Assembly (NCBI GenBank): GCA_003344405.1
Contig: NOWV01000040.1
Location: 62,001 to 126,000 of the forward strand
Source of the DNA: Trichoplax sp. H2
Lineage: Eukaryota; Placozoa; Uniplacotomia; Trichoplacea
Direction of reading: 5' to 3'
Length of the DNA stretch: 64,000 nucleotides
The notes beneath the pieces are model-generated. The model made no database searches and had not been told where the DNA came from. It saw only the letters and a program-made list of their open reading frames with translations. The translations under genes and the position numbers were made by a program. Shown in pieces: positions 24,224 through 38,564 of the stretch. The stretch's first letter is position 1. Every line of letters begins with the position of its first letter.

Positions 24224-27200
24224 TAGAGTCATAAATTTGAATTCTAGCTGTGATTGGATTTTTTTAATCGGCCGTTCTCATCACTTCTTACTGTGATGTC
24301 TACGGGGCTTCACTGCTATTTATTTATAAATGATCTATATCAACAACAAATAATTATTTATATTATACAGTACAGTATGTGCTAGTGGAGACCTCCCATC
24401 TTTACTCAGAAGTAATGCCCATCTCACTATTGACGATGATGTTCTAACAGGGTCATGGCATACATAAAACGTTAGAAACGCAAGATCAAGTAGGTTTGAC
24501 AGCTAAATCTACTGTTTTAACCAATGTCTTGTACCAAAACAACGGAATGATCTTACGAGATATGCGATCATCGGTTGCATATCAGTCAAGTTCGATAGCT
24601 GATCTATCCTATCGTACTATGCATACTGAAGTTGCTCGGAAAATTGAACTGTGTTACTATCTTTACAGAACAATCTCAAATTAATCTCGATGAGCATTAA
24701 ACCAAATTGTTCGTAGTTAAACTTGGAAAATAATAATGACAATTTTAATTATCAAACTTGATTGTAAAATATTACTATTGGCAAGGATATTCCTTTGATA
24801 AACATACGTATGCGGATTAATCATGATAAATCTTGTACCAACCTAGCTTGAATACGAAACCTTGTATTGGCTAGGATATGCCAACGATATATACGCGTAT
24901 GCTTAAATTACGTGCTATAAATCCTATAGGTACCGACTAACTTTCATCACTATGCCTGCTTCTTGGCTCGTTGATTCATCCTGCTCATGGGAATGCATAA
25001 ATCGAATTCTAATGAATGATTGCTACCATCAGGTTATAAAAGTAAATATTTATATGGCTTAATAGATTGCAGCTGCGATAGTGACTTGCAGCTAATATTT
25101 CAATCTATACTTATTCAGTACTAGTGCTTCAGTATGAGGTATATCGGCACTGTTTACTGCTATATTTCATAACCATCCAAGAAAACTATTTGCAAATTTA
25201 TAACGAGATTCCTGAGTTGTTGATGATAAGTTCCAAAGATTAAATTGGAATAGAAATACTTCAATGTGTACGTACTGTTTACCGAAATTGTTTAAGGTAG
25301 TTGCAGTTTGGTAACATCTGCCGATAAATATTGTTCAAACATTATTTTTTTCTGTGTTGCTACAGTTTTTTTGGAAACATATCCTAAACTAAATACTTCT
25401 TTTCTATACGCTTACATTCAAAAACATGAGTAAGTATATGATATTTTTAAACATTTTGGAACATTGTTGCCAATGGCAGTATTTATCGTAGTTTACTAAT
25501 AAGTTAATCGGCAACAATACCGTAGAATTTCAGCTTCTATTCAAATTCCTATTATGCTTTTAATTAATTACTGGAATAAGGTAATTCCTGTCTATAATTT
25601 TATTATAGTTGAAATCATCTAGGAAATTAAATTTTTCCCTTCTATAGCTTTTATATTCAGGTACTAATAACGTCCTCCTAATAACTGAATGTCTAAAAAT
25701 ATTAATCAAAAGTGAAAAAAAAATTCTTATAATCAAGTCATATTAATACGATTTAATATTTTCATCATAATTATTAACTCTGCTTACCGAAAATAATCTA
25801 TTAATCAAAACAAGCAGCTTCCAACTTATTGGCAAAAATAATAAATTTGAACCATAAATCAAGATTAGTTTGTATTTATTAAATGGATTAAATTTGATAT
25901 CGTCTAGAAGCCGTAGGAGATGAGTTTTTAATTTAAAATTTTTAACAATATATTTCAATCTCTAACAATAAATCAGCTTTCTATTTTCACAGATAGTAAT
26001 ACAGCGAAGATAACACTTCATCTAATTGCTTTTCCTATGTCATTATCAACATTATCTATTGTAAATGATAATTTAGATGCTACCGATTCGAGTGTTCAGT
26101 TTAGTTCGTTTAGGCTTCGTTTATGGGTATTAACAATGGCAAATTAATACTGTATTTTATAGGAATTAATTAAAGGTAATTACAATATCTATGTGAGTTA
26201 GATAAAATCGCATAATACTATTGTAGTTGCTATAAGCCTTTCATAGATATTATTGTTACTTGTTACGCAAGATGGTAAATATGAAATCAAAATACGATAA
26301 TGCATTTACAATTTACTCGTATAATTGTTGGGCTGCATTTGTAAAATTAAGGTAGAAGCTATTAATCTGCAGTATTTTGGTCTACTAATGACCAACTAAA
26401 TAATAACGTAGTCCCTTTTTACCAGAATTAGTGACAAGATGTCAATAGCATTATAGACATCATCTGGACTATCACTACGGTACATAGAAATGGATAATTG
26501 CATTTCGTGAACGGCATAAACAGTAATACAAGTTAAATTTAAATCTACGATACATGTAATTCATGCTTATAGGATTACGGGATTAATGATATTTACACAA
26601 TGATAGTCACAATACTGGACGGAATTATTTTCAATATTATCAATTTTTTATCCAGATGGTAAATATTTTTATTAGACTTTTTTATTTCAAACATATCTTT
26701 AATCCTTAATGAAGGTACAAAGTAGAATGAGCTAAACACTCAACAATTAATTAAATATTATTAAGTAAAAAATGCTGATAGCTAGCTAGATTTCTGCTAT
26801 TGAAGAGCTTTACTACTTTGATGAACTTATTCCATGAAAAACAATTGCCTTCACCTCTGCACAAATCTGCCCACATCAGGAATTTGGCAATTTGCAGTTA
26901 TATTATATCTAAGCCTTTCAACCAACATTAGGTAATGATTTGATACTGTTTAGATGTAAGGTGTTGAATATAGATAGATATGACTACTCAATAAGTAAAG
27001 TTAATATTAAGTCACCCTCTAGGCTTACCTATTACAGTAACGCTTTTTATTTCTATATCACAAATTCCTAAATGATACCATCATCCAATTATTTTATTCC
27101 CTATTAATATGACTATTATACTGTTAACTGTAAATATGGTTAAATTACTTGTATAGTCTACTTATTACAAATCAGTTGATTTCAATGACTTTCTTGATGA

Positions 27201-28679
27201 TAAAATATCCGCTTTTTATGTACATAACTAGATGTTGTGATTCATCATTACATCATCACTCGTCTTGCATCTATCATATTTAGGCTTGTATGACAAGACC
27301 TTCTGTCAAATCGATCATTACAACTAAATCATTTATTACATACATCCATTAACAATGATCTATTCCTATATTAACCGAATTGTTCAGCAGCGTTGAATGC
27401 TTGATTTATTTTTACTTTTTATTCAATCCTTTGCAATTATCTGGATATAATTTTTCTATTCATTCCTGACATCAGTTAATCTATGGTAGGAATAAATATT
27501 ATATAGCATTATTAAAGTACTAGCTATGAACCAACAGCCATTTAGTTTTCGTAATATTCTGATCCTGTCTACAATACCCTAAGAATAAGTGACTGGACGT
27601 AATATACGTATATAATAGATAAATAGAAGAAAATTTTTCTTTACTTTAAAAGCTTAATATACTTCATGTAGTGATTTCGTTCGTTTTCTTTGTAGTTATC
27701 ATAACGTTGCAGCTCTAATGATGATTACTATATAACGTTTTTCTATCGTTTGCTTTATTGACACTGATAGTTATAGTACTGATTTGGAGGATGATTTATG
27801 GAGTCAATACTTTCATTTCTTGATTTTCTCCAGATTTCTATGGTGATACAACCCTATTATATTTGCAGTTTCTCACCTATAGTCAATTGATATTAGCAAT
27901 TAATGCATTATCAAGAAAATTGCTTCATTCTATTTCTTTTCTCATTAGCCTCTTTAGAGTTGTATGTCTTGATCGTAAGGTGTTGTTGTTTTCATTAGCT
28001 TTCATAATAAAGTAGAAGTAAATAAATACAGCTTTTTACGATAAATCTCAGCATCATATGGATAGCTACGTTACTGTTTATCTGTACCCTGTTTTTTATT
28101 ATTCTTGCATACCATAAAATTCATACGGTATTAAGCAATGTCGTTCTAATATGATCCTTTAAATATGCCATAATCAATATTACCATTAATGCAAACTTCA
28201 AGAAGTTATTAACAATAGCCGTATTATATTGACTTTCTCATATTAATAAATTTTTATAGTTTTTCACATTTGCTCTAACTTAGTGAAGCATGTTATAATA
28301 TCTGAACCTATAATATTTTCTTAGTAACGTAAAAATCTACTTAGAACATTAAATTTGTAAAAGTTGAAGTGAGTTGTGTGTATATAAATTAAAAAAATCC
28401 AAGCTAGATGCTATTGAAATAATATTTCAAAAGCTGTGCAGGTTAAACCGATGATTGTTATTATACATATAATGATTGCATAACAGACGTAGTTTCTAAT
28501 TTATAGCCCACGCACACAGATTAATCAATATTGTATCTGTAATAAAATATATACTCGTATTGCATATCAATGCTGTTATTACTGAATAATTCCCATCTAT
28601 TATTATCTACACTACTGTAAAATAAAATACAATTTTGCTCGAGATCACCATTTTACGGCTTGCTGGGTACTAGTTGTAT
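24224..28679. other. Gene-poor AT-rich stretch
   Basis: No gene is supported on either strand. Frames at 24496-24684 (+) and 25743-25958 (-) have no splice or domain support. One TACGCGTA palindrome lies at 24892-24899. I see no clear tandem array in this part. Confidence 0.45.
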
Positions 28680-28739
28680 TGGATAAAAGCTGAAATTAAA
28701 AATTTTTTGACCGCGTAAGTTTATGTTCTGGTTACTTTT

Positions 28740-29330
28740 GAATGACATTGAACAAGCAATATAAAAAAGAATTTTATACTTTCAAGTATAACTTATGTTC
28801 TACTAAAATTCATAAGATCTGAACATACAGCTGTATAGAAAGTTCATCCTCATGATAGAATTATTATAAAAATTTCTGGGTTTATCTTAATCAATAGCAG
28901 AGATAGGCAAGTATCTGAGTCGGAAAAGTATACCTCCTATTACCCACTGTCTACTGTATGTTCCGAGAGGATAGTAATAGTATGCAATTTGTAATCATAA
29001 TTAAATAATATAACAAAAGATAGACTCACTCACGTGAATTAAGAAAGTTACCGGTTGGTTTACGGGTATATTAGTACGTAACAGATATTGAAAGAATAAA
29101 GACTTTTACTTTCAAGTATAATTTGTATCAGTAGCTTCTAGGATCCATGTGAAGCTGATTGACATCTGCTTAGCCACTTTATCTCTATGGCGAGACAACA
29201 TAAAATTTCTGCTTTAGGTTCTATCAATAACAGATATGGAAGTATCTGGATAGAAAAACTATACCTTTCCGACCCAGTATAGTCTATATGCTTTATTGTA
29301 GGTTTTCATAACAAATTAATAATAATCCAT
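28740..29330. repeat. Degenerate duplication, 2 copies about 330 bp apart
   Basis: Copies around 28775-28980 and 29105-29300 share 'actttcaagtataa.tt', then 'atcaata.cagata', then 'gaagtatctg' / 'caagtatctg', then 'tatacct.....acccag/ctgtct' and a trailing 'aat.tgcaat' region in the same order. Identity is low but collinear. Confidence 0.55.
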
Positions 29331-29947
29331 AATTTGCAATTGCATTTAATGATATAACTAGGGACAAGCTAGCCCATACGAATTATAAACAGTATTAGTT
29401 GACACTTGATACAAACGATTTAATTATTCTTTAGGCCAAAAACTGAATCATCAATCTTTCATTCAAGTATTCTATTGCGGATATATTTAATTATGTACCG
29501 TATCTAAACTTCATCGGCCTATTGAAAATACTTTTTTCTGGTAATTTTATAAGGCTATTGATATCGTGACTGCTAGGCTAGTATTGCGAGATAATATTAT
29601 TCTTAAGTATTAATGTCTTTAACTATTCATAATTTTTGACAGCTATCTCGTATCGTCGTACCGGTATTTGATAGATTGATATGATACGGCATAGATATGT
29701 TTATTAGTTAACTACGTTACACTGTAAAGGGGCATCTCAAGAATATGATCGAAATGTTAGATAAGATGCACGTACTCGTACTAATGATAGAGTATATAAC
29801 GAGCAGGAAAAAATAAATAAAGGGGTTATTTTTTATCTTTAATTTTGACCACCTTAAGAAAGACTGAAGATTATTTATTGCAGACTCAGCGCGATTCAGC
29901 ATACTTCAGAAAATATTCAAGCTGAATCACGACATTTGATAGTACTG

Positions 29948-31080
29948 AGAATAGCCCTAGTTAACAATTCTACTTTCTATTTGATTAAGAATTAAGTGCA
30001 AGTATCTGTTTTCTGTCATTGTATCTAATGAAAGTTCTATTTATTAGATATGATCATCAAATACATATTTAACGATATCCGTATTTACACAATAATAGAA
30101 AAAGCAAGAGATAAGCTACAAGCTCTTAGTAGTATTATGAATAGCCCTTGCTAACAATCCTACTTTTTATTTGATTAGAAATTGATTTCAAGCATCAGTT
30201 TTCAGACATTGTGCCTACTGCAAGTTCTATTTATTAGGTATGATTATCATCGAATACATATTTAATGGTATACGTATTTGTACGACGGAAGAAAAAACAA
30301 GAGACGAACTATATGCTCTTATTATTAATATGAAAAGCCCTTGTTAATAATTTTACTTTCTATTTAATTAGAAAATGAGTCCAAGAGTCAGTTTTCTGAC
30401 ATTGTACCTATTACAAGTTGTATTTACTAGATTTGATCATCAAATACATATTTAAAGGCATACATATTTATATAATAAAGGAAAAAAAACAGGAGATGAG
30501 CTATAAGCTCTTGATAATATTATGAATAGCTCTCGTTAATAATTTCACTTTTTATTAGATTAGGAATTAAGTTCAAATATCCGTTTTCTGATATTGTACT
30601 GATTATAAGCTCTATTTATTAGATTTGATCATCAAATACATATTTAATGGTATACATATTTGTATAATAATAGAAATAAGAACAAGAGACGAACTACATG
30701 CTCTTAGTAGCATTATGAACAGCCCTTGCCAACAATTCTACTTTCTATTTGATTAGAAATTGAATATAAGTATCAGTTTTCTGACACTGTACCTAATGCA
30801 AGCTCTATTTATTAGATATGATCATCAAATACATATTCAGTGATATACGTATTCGTATAATAGTAGAAAAACAAGAGGCGAGGTACATGCTCTTAGAGGT
30901 ATATGAATAGCTCTAGTTAACAATTCTACTTTCTATTTGATTAGAAATTGAGTACAAGTATCAGTTTCTGATATTGTGCTTATACAAGTTCTATTTATTA
31001 GATATGATGATCATCAAATAAATATTTCATGGAGTACATATTTCATAGAATAATGAAAGAGAAATAAGAGATGAACTAAT
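29948..31080. repeat. Tandem satellite array, six copies of ~190 bp
   Basis: Copies start at about 29948, 30136, 30330, 30520, 30715 and 30903. Each contains in order 'gaatagcccttg.taacaat', 'tacttt.tatttgattag', 'agtttt ctgacattgt', 'tctatttattagat.tgatcat', 'caaatacatattta' and 'caagagacgaacta'. Copies differ by substitutions and small indels, so the array is old or not under strong homogenisation. The period is close to one nucleosome repeat. No stable open frame runs through it. Confidence 0.85.
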
Positions 31081-31625
31081 TTGTAAATAAAATGCGAAAG
31101 AGACAAAACGCTATGCTAACTTACGGTGATTCTTCATTAATTATACGAGTTTCTATTTTATCTTATAAGTTTACAATCATAGTTATGCTGATACTGCGTC
31201 GTATAATGTATGCCAAATATTGTCGCCCCCCCCCAAAAAAAAAGTTATACACAGGTATTATGGCTTTCTTCTCCATAGAATCAAGTCCTTTTCAATGCGC
31301 ATTATTTGGCAATATTACACCACCAGTGGCACTCTAAATTTCATTCTATTTCATAAGTTTATGCTTTAACCAGCATATAGTTATTCCGTTTATTCCAATG
31401 CCTAATTATAAGGTTCAAACTTTAGATAGGCGTCGCTGATTTTCCGATGGCCCATGTCTTTGATATACTAGAGATATGGTTTGCAGTACCTGCTTTGGTA
31501 AATATTTATCATCCAGTCTCAGCCAACATTACTATAATGCAAATCAACCTCTTAACCTAAAATAATCTAAGGTTAATGTACAGCAGACACAGCATTGACA
31601 CACAAAAGTATTTGAAAAGAATTAC
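31081..31625. other. Non-coding, short poly-C/poly-A junction
   Basis: The only notable feature is a run of nine or ten C followed by nine A at about 31225-31243. An 81-codon frame across it (31092-31337) has no supporting features. Confidence 0.35.
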
Positions 31626-31810
31626 GTCATGGGATAATTTAGAGAGAGAATAAAGTAATTTGCTCTTATCGTTATTGTGACGATGCAAAATATTGATTTT
31701 AAATCATCAGATGAAATCATATTATGGACAATTTAGAGAGAGAATAAAGTAAAAATTACTCGTTATTGTGACTATACCAAGTCTTGATTTCAAATCATCC
31801 AGATGTCATA
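31626..31810. repeat. Tandem duplication, 2 x ~95 bp
   Basis: Copies at about 31631-31724 and 31725-31812 share 'aatttagagagagaataaagtaa', 'cgttattgtgac.at' and 'ttgattt.aaatcatc.agatg'. Confidence 0.75.
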
Positions 31811-32539
31811 TTACGCCGATGGGCTTATTCAGCAGGTGGAATAGGATAAAGAATCAAGATATTGACTCATATCCAATAGTAGAGAATATCCTGTAAATTA
31901 ATCATTGTCCGGCTAAGATAAAAGATAAACTAAAGGTAGGTAGAACGGGTGTTATTGACTTTTTCCGACACAACATCAATCAGTAATTGGCTTTTGAACT
32001 ATTATATTTTATTGCGACTCCATCGCCATCTCTACAGGTAGTGAAAGTTGAAAATTATGAAATTACATCATGTCACTGAATAACGTTAACACCCTCTTGG
32101 CTATTCTATCTTGCAGTCAATTTTAAATACCAGTATGTTATTGAATGTCAATGGAGCATTTGCACTATTATCCATCGGTCTCAATAACTTGCTTTGATCG
32201 TAACTTATTAATTAAACTAGGTATTGTTGACGAGAACAAGCCCAATTTTGATCCTATATGTTTTTGTCGCTATTATTGATTGTTTTATTATGATAAAGAC
32301 AACATCATTATTAACTAATGCTAAATGATTTCTTTATCCATGAAAGACATGATGAATAGAAGATGAGGAGAGAGATAGAAAATTGCTAGATGATCACGTT
32401 TAATTAATCCTTCCTCCTATTCTATGCTAAGACTATCAAATTATGCCAATTAATAAATGTTTGAAATGAGAATGATAGCAGTTTGGCTAACATGAGCGAT
32501 TAAAAAGTAAAAATGATTTTATTCCAAGATGCATTTATA

Positions 32540-33020
32540 GCTAATCGAGGATTGCAGTTGGATATTAGTTATGGCGATAAACTGGCGAGTGAATTATACT
32601 GTAGAGTTATTGATTTTCTATTTAGCGGCCTTAAATGATTGCTAACTCGTTGATGTATTAATCATCGAGCATTAGAGCGTACTAGACTGAGATTAATTGG
32701 ATTAAAAGACGATCCATTGACAGATTGACTCCAAGCGTGACTCCATTTAGCAAGCCTAAAACGATTGCTATCCTATTCTATATCTTTGAGAATTTCGACA
32801 TGTAGAATGGAAATGATTGGACTAACAATAATAATTGCTATCGCTATACTCTATCATAGAGCAATATAATAAGTTAAATTAAAAGACGATGAACTGATCG
32901 ACCAAGCCACAGCGTCGTTTAATTCATGAAGCCTATCCTATTGACTTTCTTCTTCTCTATTCGAGAATTCTATATCGAGTAGAATTAAATAGTGACGAAT
33001 TGATAAACTGAATTAAGCGA
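32540..33020. repeat. Degenerate ~190-200 bp repeat, 2-3 copies
   Basis: Recurring words in the same order: 'attgctaactcg/attgctatcc/attgctatcg', 'ttaattggattaaaagacgat' near 32695 and 'ttaaattaaaagacgatgaac' near 32880, then 'gattgactccaagcg' and 'gatcgaccaagcca', then 'agcctaaaa/agcctatcc'. The similarity is weak but collinear. Confidence 0.45.
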
Positions 33021-36000
33021 TTTATCAAGCTTAACTTGAGTGCTATTCCATTCTCTATCACGAACACTAAAGTACTTAGTATTACAGCGAATAAAATTCT
33101 GAATGATATCTGTAGATCAACAAGAATAAGTGCAAAAGAAGATATCCAGTAGAATGTATTTTGTATCGCTAGGATGCTATTTACATCATACTATTTTTGT
33201 TTGGTTTTCTTTTCTATCCATTGTACTTTGGTTCTTGTTGAATTCTGTATCCTATCTAGCATGAAATAAATTATTCTAATTAATCTGCTCGTATACAAAA
33301 CAAAATGCTTTGAATAGGACTCATCTTACTTCCAATTTATACAGTCATAAAATCCTGAAGTTAATTACAAAATGATACCCACAGACCTTGACCTACTTCA
33401 CCAATCAGTCTATTCTATAAGCATGCCTATAAGTCAGCATAAGAAGTTTATCTTTTAATGCTGACATGAGAAAAATAAAGGAAAAGTTGACTATACTATT
33501 CTAATTGCTGACGAATTAACAGAATTGAACAATAGTTGGATGTCGTAATTTCCTCTGCAGTTTGAACATCTGTCATAGGAGATTTCTATATAAGCCTTCA
33601 GCTAAGTAAGAGTTGAAAACATTGACAACAATTCAAAATATAATCCAGTCCTATTAATTGATCGAGCAAAGATTGCACGATTTTAGTGGATAAAGTAGAA
33701 ATTGGATTTTTTTCTTTGACTATAGAAACCTATCTTCAACGGTTTACGAGTCAATACGACCACTACATTAATCTATCTCTAGAGTTTAGTTGCATCCAAG
33801 AGTGAAAATTAATAATATCAAGCACAGATTGCTTATGCACGCTATTACATAGGCTAATCCTAGATCAAGCATAGTGGTGGCGGATTCGTATCTTGTTTTT
33901 TAACCTTGGTAGCCAAAGAGAAAGACTAAAACTTAGTCCAAGCGTTTGACAATTGAATATCAAAGTAGATGACTATTATGACGATAATGTACGCGTATCC
34001 CTATGCTATTTTCATATCCAGCTGTGGCTTACTGGTTGCGGCCTTGACTACTGTTGGATTTATTTCATCTTCCCTTCAACTAACTACTGCTGCCTGCTAT
34101 TTTACCACATCCATCACGGTAAGCCTATCTACTGAAGATTGACATTAAGTGCTATGTTGTCATCTTGTATTCGTTTCTACAATTACTTTTAATAAAAATA
34201 AAAATGCAATGTAAAATTTTCCATTTAAATACCAAAGCCATTGGCACAACACAGGAATGAAAGTAATTCCAGAGCTTTGCTAGTGATCATTCTTTGTATG
34301 ATTGCTACTTGGTCAATATTGACTTGCTTAATTTTGATCCCAAAGTAATCATACTATCTAAAATTATCTTAACCTGTCATGGATGAGATATTCTAAAATC
34401 ATTCATTTTATCCAAACTAGAATTGTTTATCATGATTATCATCTTATACTGTGTTCTATCGCTACACGTAATTAAAATTAGCCGTCAGATATGATGTTAT
34501 TATGCCTCTTGCACAAAGCTAGTTCGATTTCATATGATTTTGAATTTATAATCATTGGTTTTGTGAAGCTAATTCTACTCTTTCAGCAGAGATATTTCAT
34601 TTTTGATTGGAGAAATTTCTTTTCTTGATTCGATATTTCTCAAATACATGAAGAAGCTGACGTCAAGAGTTTAAAAGCTTCACTTTAATATCTAGTATAC
34701 CATTTGCGAAATACTCTTTAATGAGTTAGAATAGCCAAGATTAACCAGTTATAAAAATAGTTCGAGAAATGCTTTCTATGATAAATTATTAATATCCTAT
34801 TTAAAGATCAAAGCACTAACTGTGTAATAGAATCCCGTTTTACTGAGGTGTTATCCATTTAGAATATGCTTTCTCAATAGAAATGAAGAATACTTTCGAT
34901 AGAAGAGGGAGTCAATGTTCTCCTTTACCCCGCAAAAATAATTTCTACCTTCATTGTCTTACACCTTGTAAAAAATTTCTCATCCAGTTCTACTTCGTCG
35001 ACCTTGTGGTCTATTTACGAAATAAGAAATATTCAATTTTACGCATAAAGATCATAGCCATTGCATGATGGTTGTAAGAAAAAGAATCTCCGAAATTGTT
35101 AACGTCGATCAAGAATTGGACAAACGACATCCAGTCCAATTTCATTTTTAGTTTCTTCTAAAAATACCACTAAATAATGCCCGCACTAATTCATTTGTAT
35201 CACAAACTTTGAATGGTTGACTAACAGAAGTAATCATTACTCAAGGATAGCCAAGTAGTGCCGAATCATGAATATCTATTCTACCCCCCAATAAAATCTT
35301 AATTTATTGTTTTGAGTTTATTAGGGCCTGCACAATTTACATCCAATTTCTTCTCTGTTTTTAGTTCCTTCCACCAAAAAAAACAAGTTATCAAATCATA
35401 TCCGCATTATCGATCTTCATTATATTGTCAAAATATTCATATTCTATTGTAAATATTAATAAAATATCCAATTTTTCTTAGTCAAATATCAAAATACGAT
35501 ATTTCTGTATCCAATAGATTGCAGTTCCATGCTAATTTATCCTAATGAGTGCATCATTCCCCACTGCAAGTCGACCTCCTCCACTATCCCTACTCTACAC
35601 TTGGATACTATATTGTACCATGATTTTGAAAATAATTTCTTCTCTATCTAACATAAATCAGTATTGACTGCTGTTAGAACTCAATAAGCCATGTTGTAAA
35701 TTAATCGACAGCAGTCTATCGTAATCCATGTCTTGGATCTTACCGATATCCTATAATGATTGATCAACACGGCTTTGCAATACCGGATAGACATTCAATT
35801 GGATTTACATGCTTTCTGAATGCATCTTCTTTTTCCTTCTACATCGATACTTAAGTAAGATAGTCTAGAGCCTGTTCTAGAAGAATAATAACGTTTCCAC
35901 ATTTTCAGCTGATTTATTGAATGTCGTATCCTGCTTTTTTATTCCATTACAACTGAAAATTATTCTACTATAGTGGGCTTAGTATTGCTAGTAGGTAACT

Positions 36001-36180
36001 ATTGAATCTAGTTTGCATTTTTTCGCGAGCAACAAATGGTATTAAAACGGATAGAACTCATCAATGTACGGATACAATAGTCAAGAAAAACAAGGTTTCA
36101 ATTCTCATTTTGTTCCAATATCCAAATTTCTTATGTCAATATTGATTTAGTTGAATGGGTCTGCCAGCTTGAGAGAATTA
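33021..36180. other. Gene-poor AT-rich stretch
   Basis: No gene, RNA or clear repeat is supported. Frames at 33953-34135 and 34883-35068 (+) lack any supporting feature. One TACGCGTA palindrome lies at 33990-33997. Confidence 0.4.
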
Positions 36181-36194
36181 ATTTAGCTTTAAGA

Positions 36195-36900
36195 TACGGC
36201 GATGGACTACTCAATTATTCTCGCAGTATTTGAACAGTTTATTATATAGCCTAATACAAGAAATACTTGCTTGAATGCAATCCTTGGTCCTGAAATGATG
36301 TCAGTGATAGAATACTCAATTATCCTAGTGGTATCTCGATAATTCATGATAAAGACTAATTCAAGGGGTAGTTGTTGGAATGCAATCCTCGATCATTAGA
36401 CGATATCATTAATAATATAGCAATGGACTAATCGATTATACTAGTCGTATTTGAACACTTCATGATATAGACTAGTACAAGAACTATTTGGTTGAATGCA
36501 ATCCTCGATCGTGAGACGATATCGTTGAGGACAATGTATTGAACTATTCAGTTTCTTCGTAGTATTTTAGTAGTTCATGATATAGTCTAATACTAGAGAT
36601 CGTTACTTAAGTGCAATCCTCTATCATTAGACGATATCAGCGATGGACTACCCAATTATCCGGGTAATATTTTAAGGAATTTATGATATTGCATTCTCGG
36701 ATGATATCATCGATGATATTGCAATATACTATCCTATTATCCTTACAGTATTCTAACATTTTATGCTATCGCATCCTTGGACGATATCATCGATGATTTT
36801 GTAATAGACTGTTCAATTACTCACGTAATATTTGAACAATTTATGATATAACCTAACTCTAGAAATAGTTGCTTGAATACAATCCTCTATGAAATCATGA
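36195..36900. repeat. Tandem array, about seven copies, period ~80-117 bp
   Basis: Copies begin near 36201, 36306, 36421, 36535, 36641, 36721 and 36799. The shared core is 'tggacta.tcaattat.c', 'gtatttgaac..ttcatgatatag', 'ctaatacaag', 'gaatgcaatcctcgatc' and 'gacgatatca..gatg'. The last copies have lost the middle part, which shortens the period from about 115 to about 80 bp. Confidence 0.8.
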
Positions 36901-37439
36901 GATAATATCCACTGCAATAGCAGCATTTACTTTCAATTCCGTCAGGGATCAATATTTCAAAGTCGTTTTTTACACCTTGGTTGGTCGTTAGGATTAACCT
37001 ATTCGAGGTGCTACGTATCATTTCTTGAAAATCAACACCGACCATTGCAGGTACAATTGAAATATTGGAAAAAGCAGGAAATGATGCATTAAAAAAACTT
37101 CTTGCCAGTGACATACACAACATTTCTTTTCCGTTGTAGTATCAATGGAGACCAATGTCCATTATCCATTTATTACTTTATTACCTATTCTAGTAGAAAG
37201 TGAAAAATGAAAAACTTTGAAAATACTTCCCACGTGGGAATATAGGTCGGAAGTAATTGTTGAATTCAGTACTTTCATTATTATTATTTCTAAATTTCTA
37301 GAAATACTGAAGATTGAATACAAATAGAAAATTATGCTTGTCAAAGGCCCTATTTCATTTTGGAGGGTATAATCAAATTGGTTCAAAGGCGCATTGTAAT
37401 AAGATATCACACAGTAGCAATTTGAAATATTTCAGTGTC

Positions 37440-37915
37440 CTGCAAAGTTCGAAATGGGAGGATAAAATATTTCCATTTCTCTACCTTTTCAACGATTTCT
37501 TCATCATCAGTAGTAGATTATGGACATAAAATCAAGCCTATGAAATGGAATAGAGAATTTATATCCACTATTGATCGTTGTCTACTAAGATACTTCATTA
37601 AAAGTGTTTTCAGCCAGTAGGATAGTTAAAATATCTTGATGACAATAGATAGATACTGGCCTGTGTCTATCTGACAGTAAACACGAAATAATTTCTACCA
37701 TAAATAGGAGGATAAAACGGTTCCATTTCTCTAGCTTTTTTAACAGTTTTTCCATCATGACCCATAAGTAGGAGACTTTAAGGACATAAAATTAAGCCTA
37801 TGAAATAGAATGGAGAACTGGTATCCATCATTGATCGTTGTCTACCATGATACTATATTAAAACTGTTTTCAATCGTTAGGAAAGTTAAGACATCTTGAT
37901 GACCGTGAACTTTGA
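37440..37915. repeat. Duplication, 2 x ~210 bp, spaced 250 bp
   Basis: Copies at about 37455-37665 and 37706-37912 share 'aggataaaa..ttccatttctct', 'tatggacataaaatcaagcc' versus 'aaggacataaaattaagcc', 'tatgaaat.gaat.gagaa', 'attgatcgttgtcta', and 'atcttgatgac'. Overlapping short frames in copy 1 are not kept in copy 2. Confidence 0.8.
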
Positions 37916-38564
37916 AATGATTTCTGCCATGAATCGGTGAAGCAAGACAGTAGGACGGCAAACCTGTCTGCATCCATCAGTCAACATCGACAAATGAGTA
38001 GTTTATTTGCAAAGTCAGGAGAGATCTTAACATGCAATGAGGAGCTTTCAATCGAATAAGAACTAAAGAAAGATTACATGCACACGGTTGTCAAATTGAA
38101 TAGAAATAGATTAAACTCAAAAGATGAATAACTCTAGTAATAGTAAATGTCGTCCAATTCAAATCTAGACGACATAATGTAGGAGTTGCAGTTGTTAAAA
38201 TAATTTTCATTGTTTATGTAAAATCTTTCACTTTCGCCTATTCCTATACAATCTCGTATAGGAACGCAAAGATACAAGTGAAAAAAAAAGAAATTAATAG
38301 TCGTAATGTCGGTTCTCTAGGGAAAATAGATTACTCAAGCTAGCTTCTAGTTTTGAGAATTTGTGTTATGATGTGCAATGAATTGACGTATGAATGATTC
38401 CATAAAATAGAAAATATTCATTTTATTTTTGGCTCCTACATTTTATGAGGCGAAAAGGGAAGGGAAAATGGCCAGTATAGTAGTGGGTTAGCCTTGCATT
38501 TAAATGAAATAGCGAGTTAGGACGCTCAGTTTAGTCTATGATAATATCGGCAAGGAATAATAAA

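Noticed and set aside
29948-31080. CRISPR-like array
   Set aside because: Repeats are ~190 bp, contiguous and diverged, with no short identical repeats or unique spacers; the host is eukaryotic.
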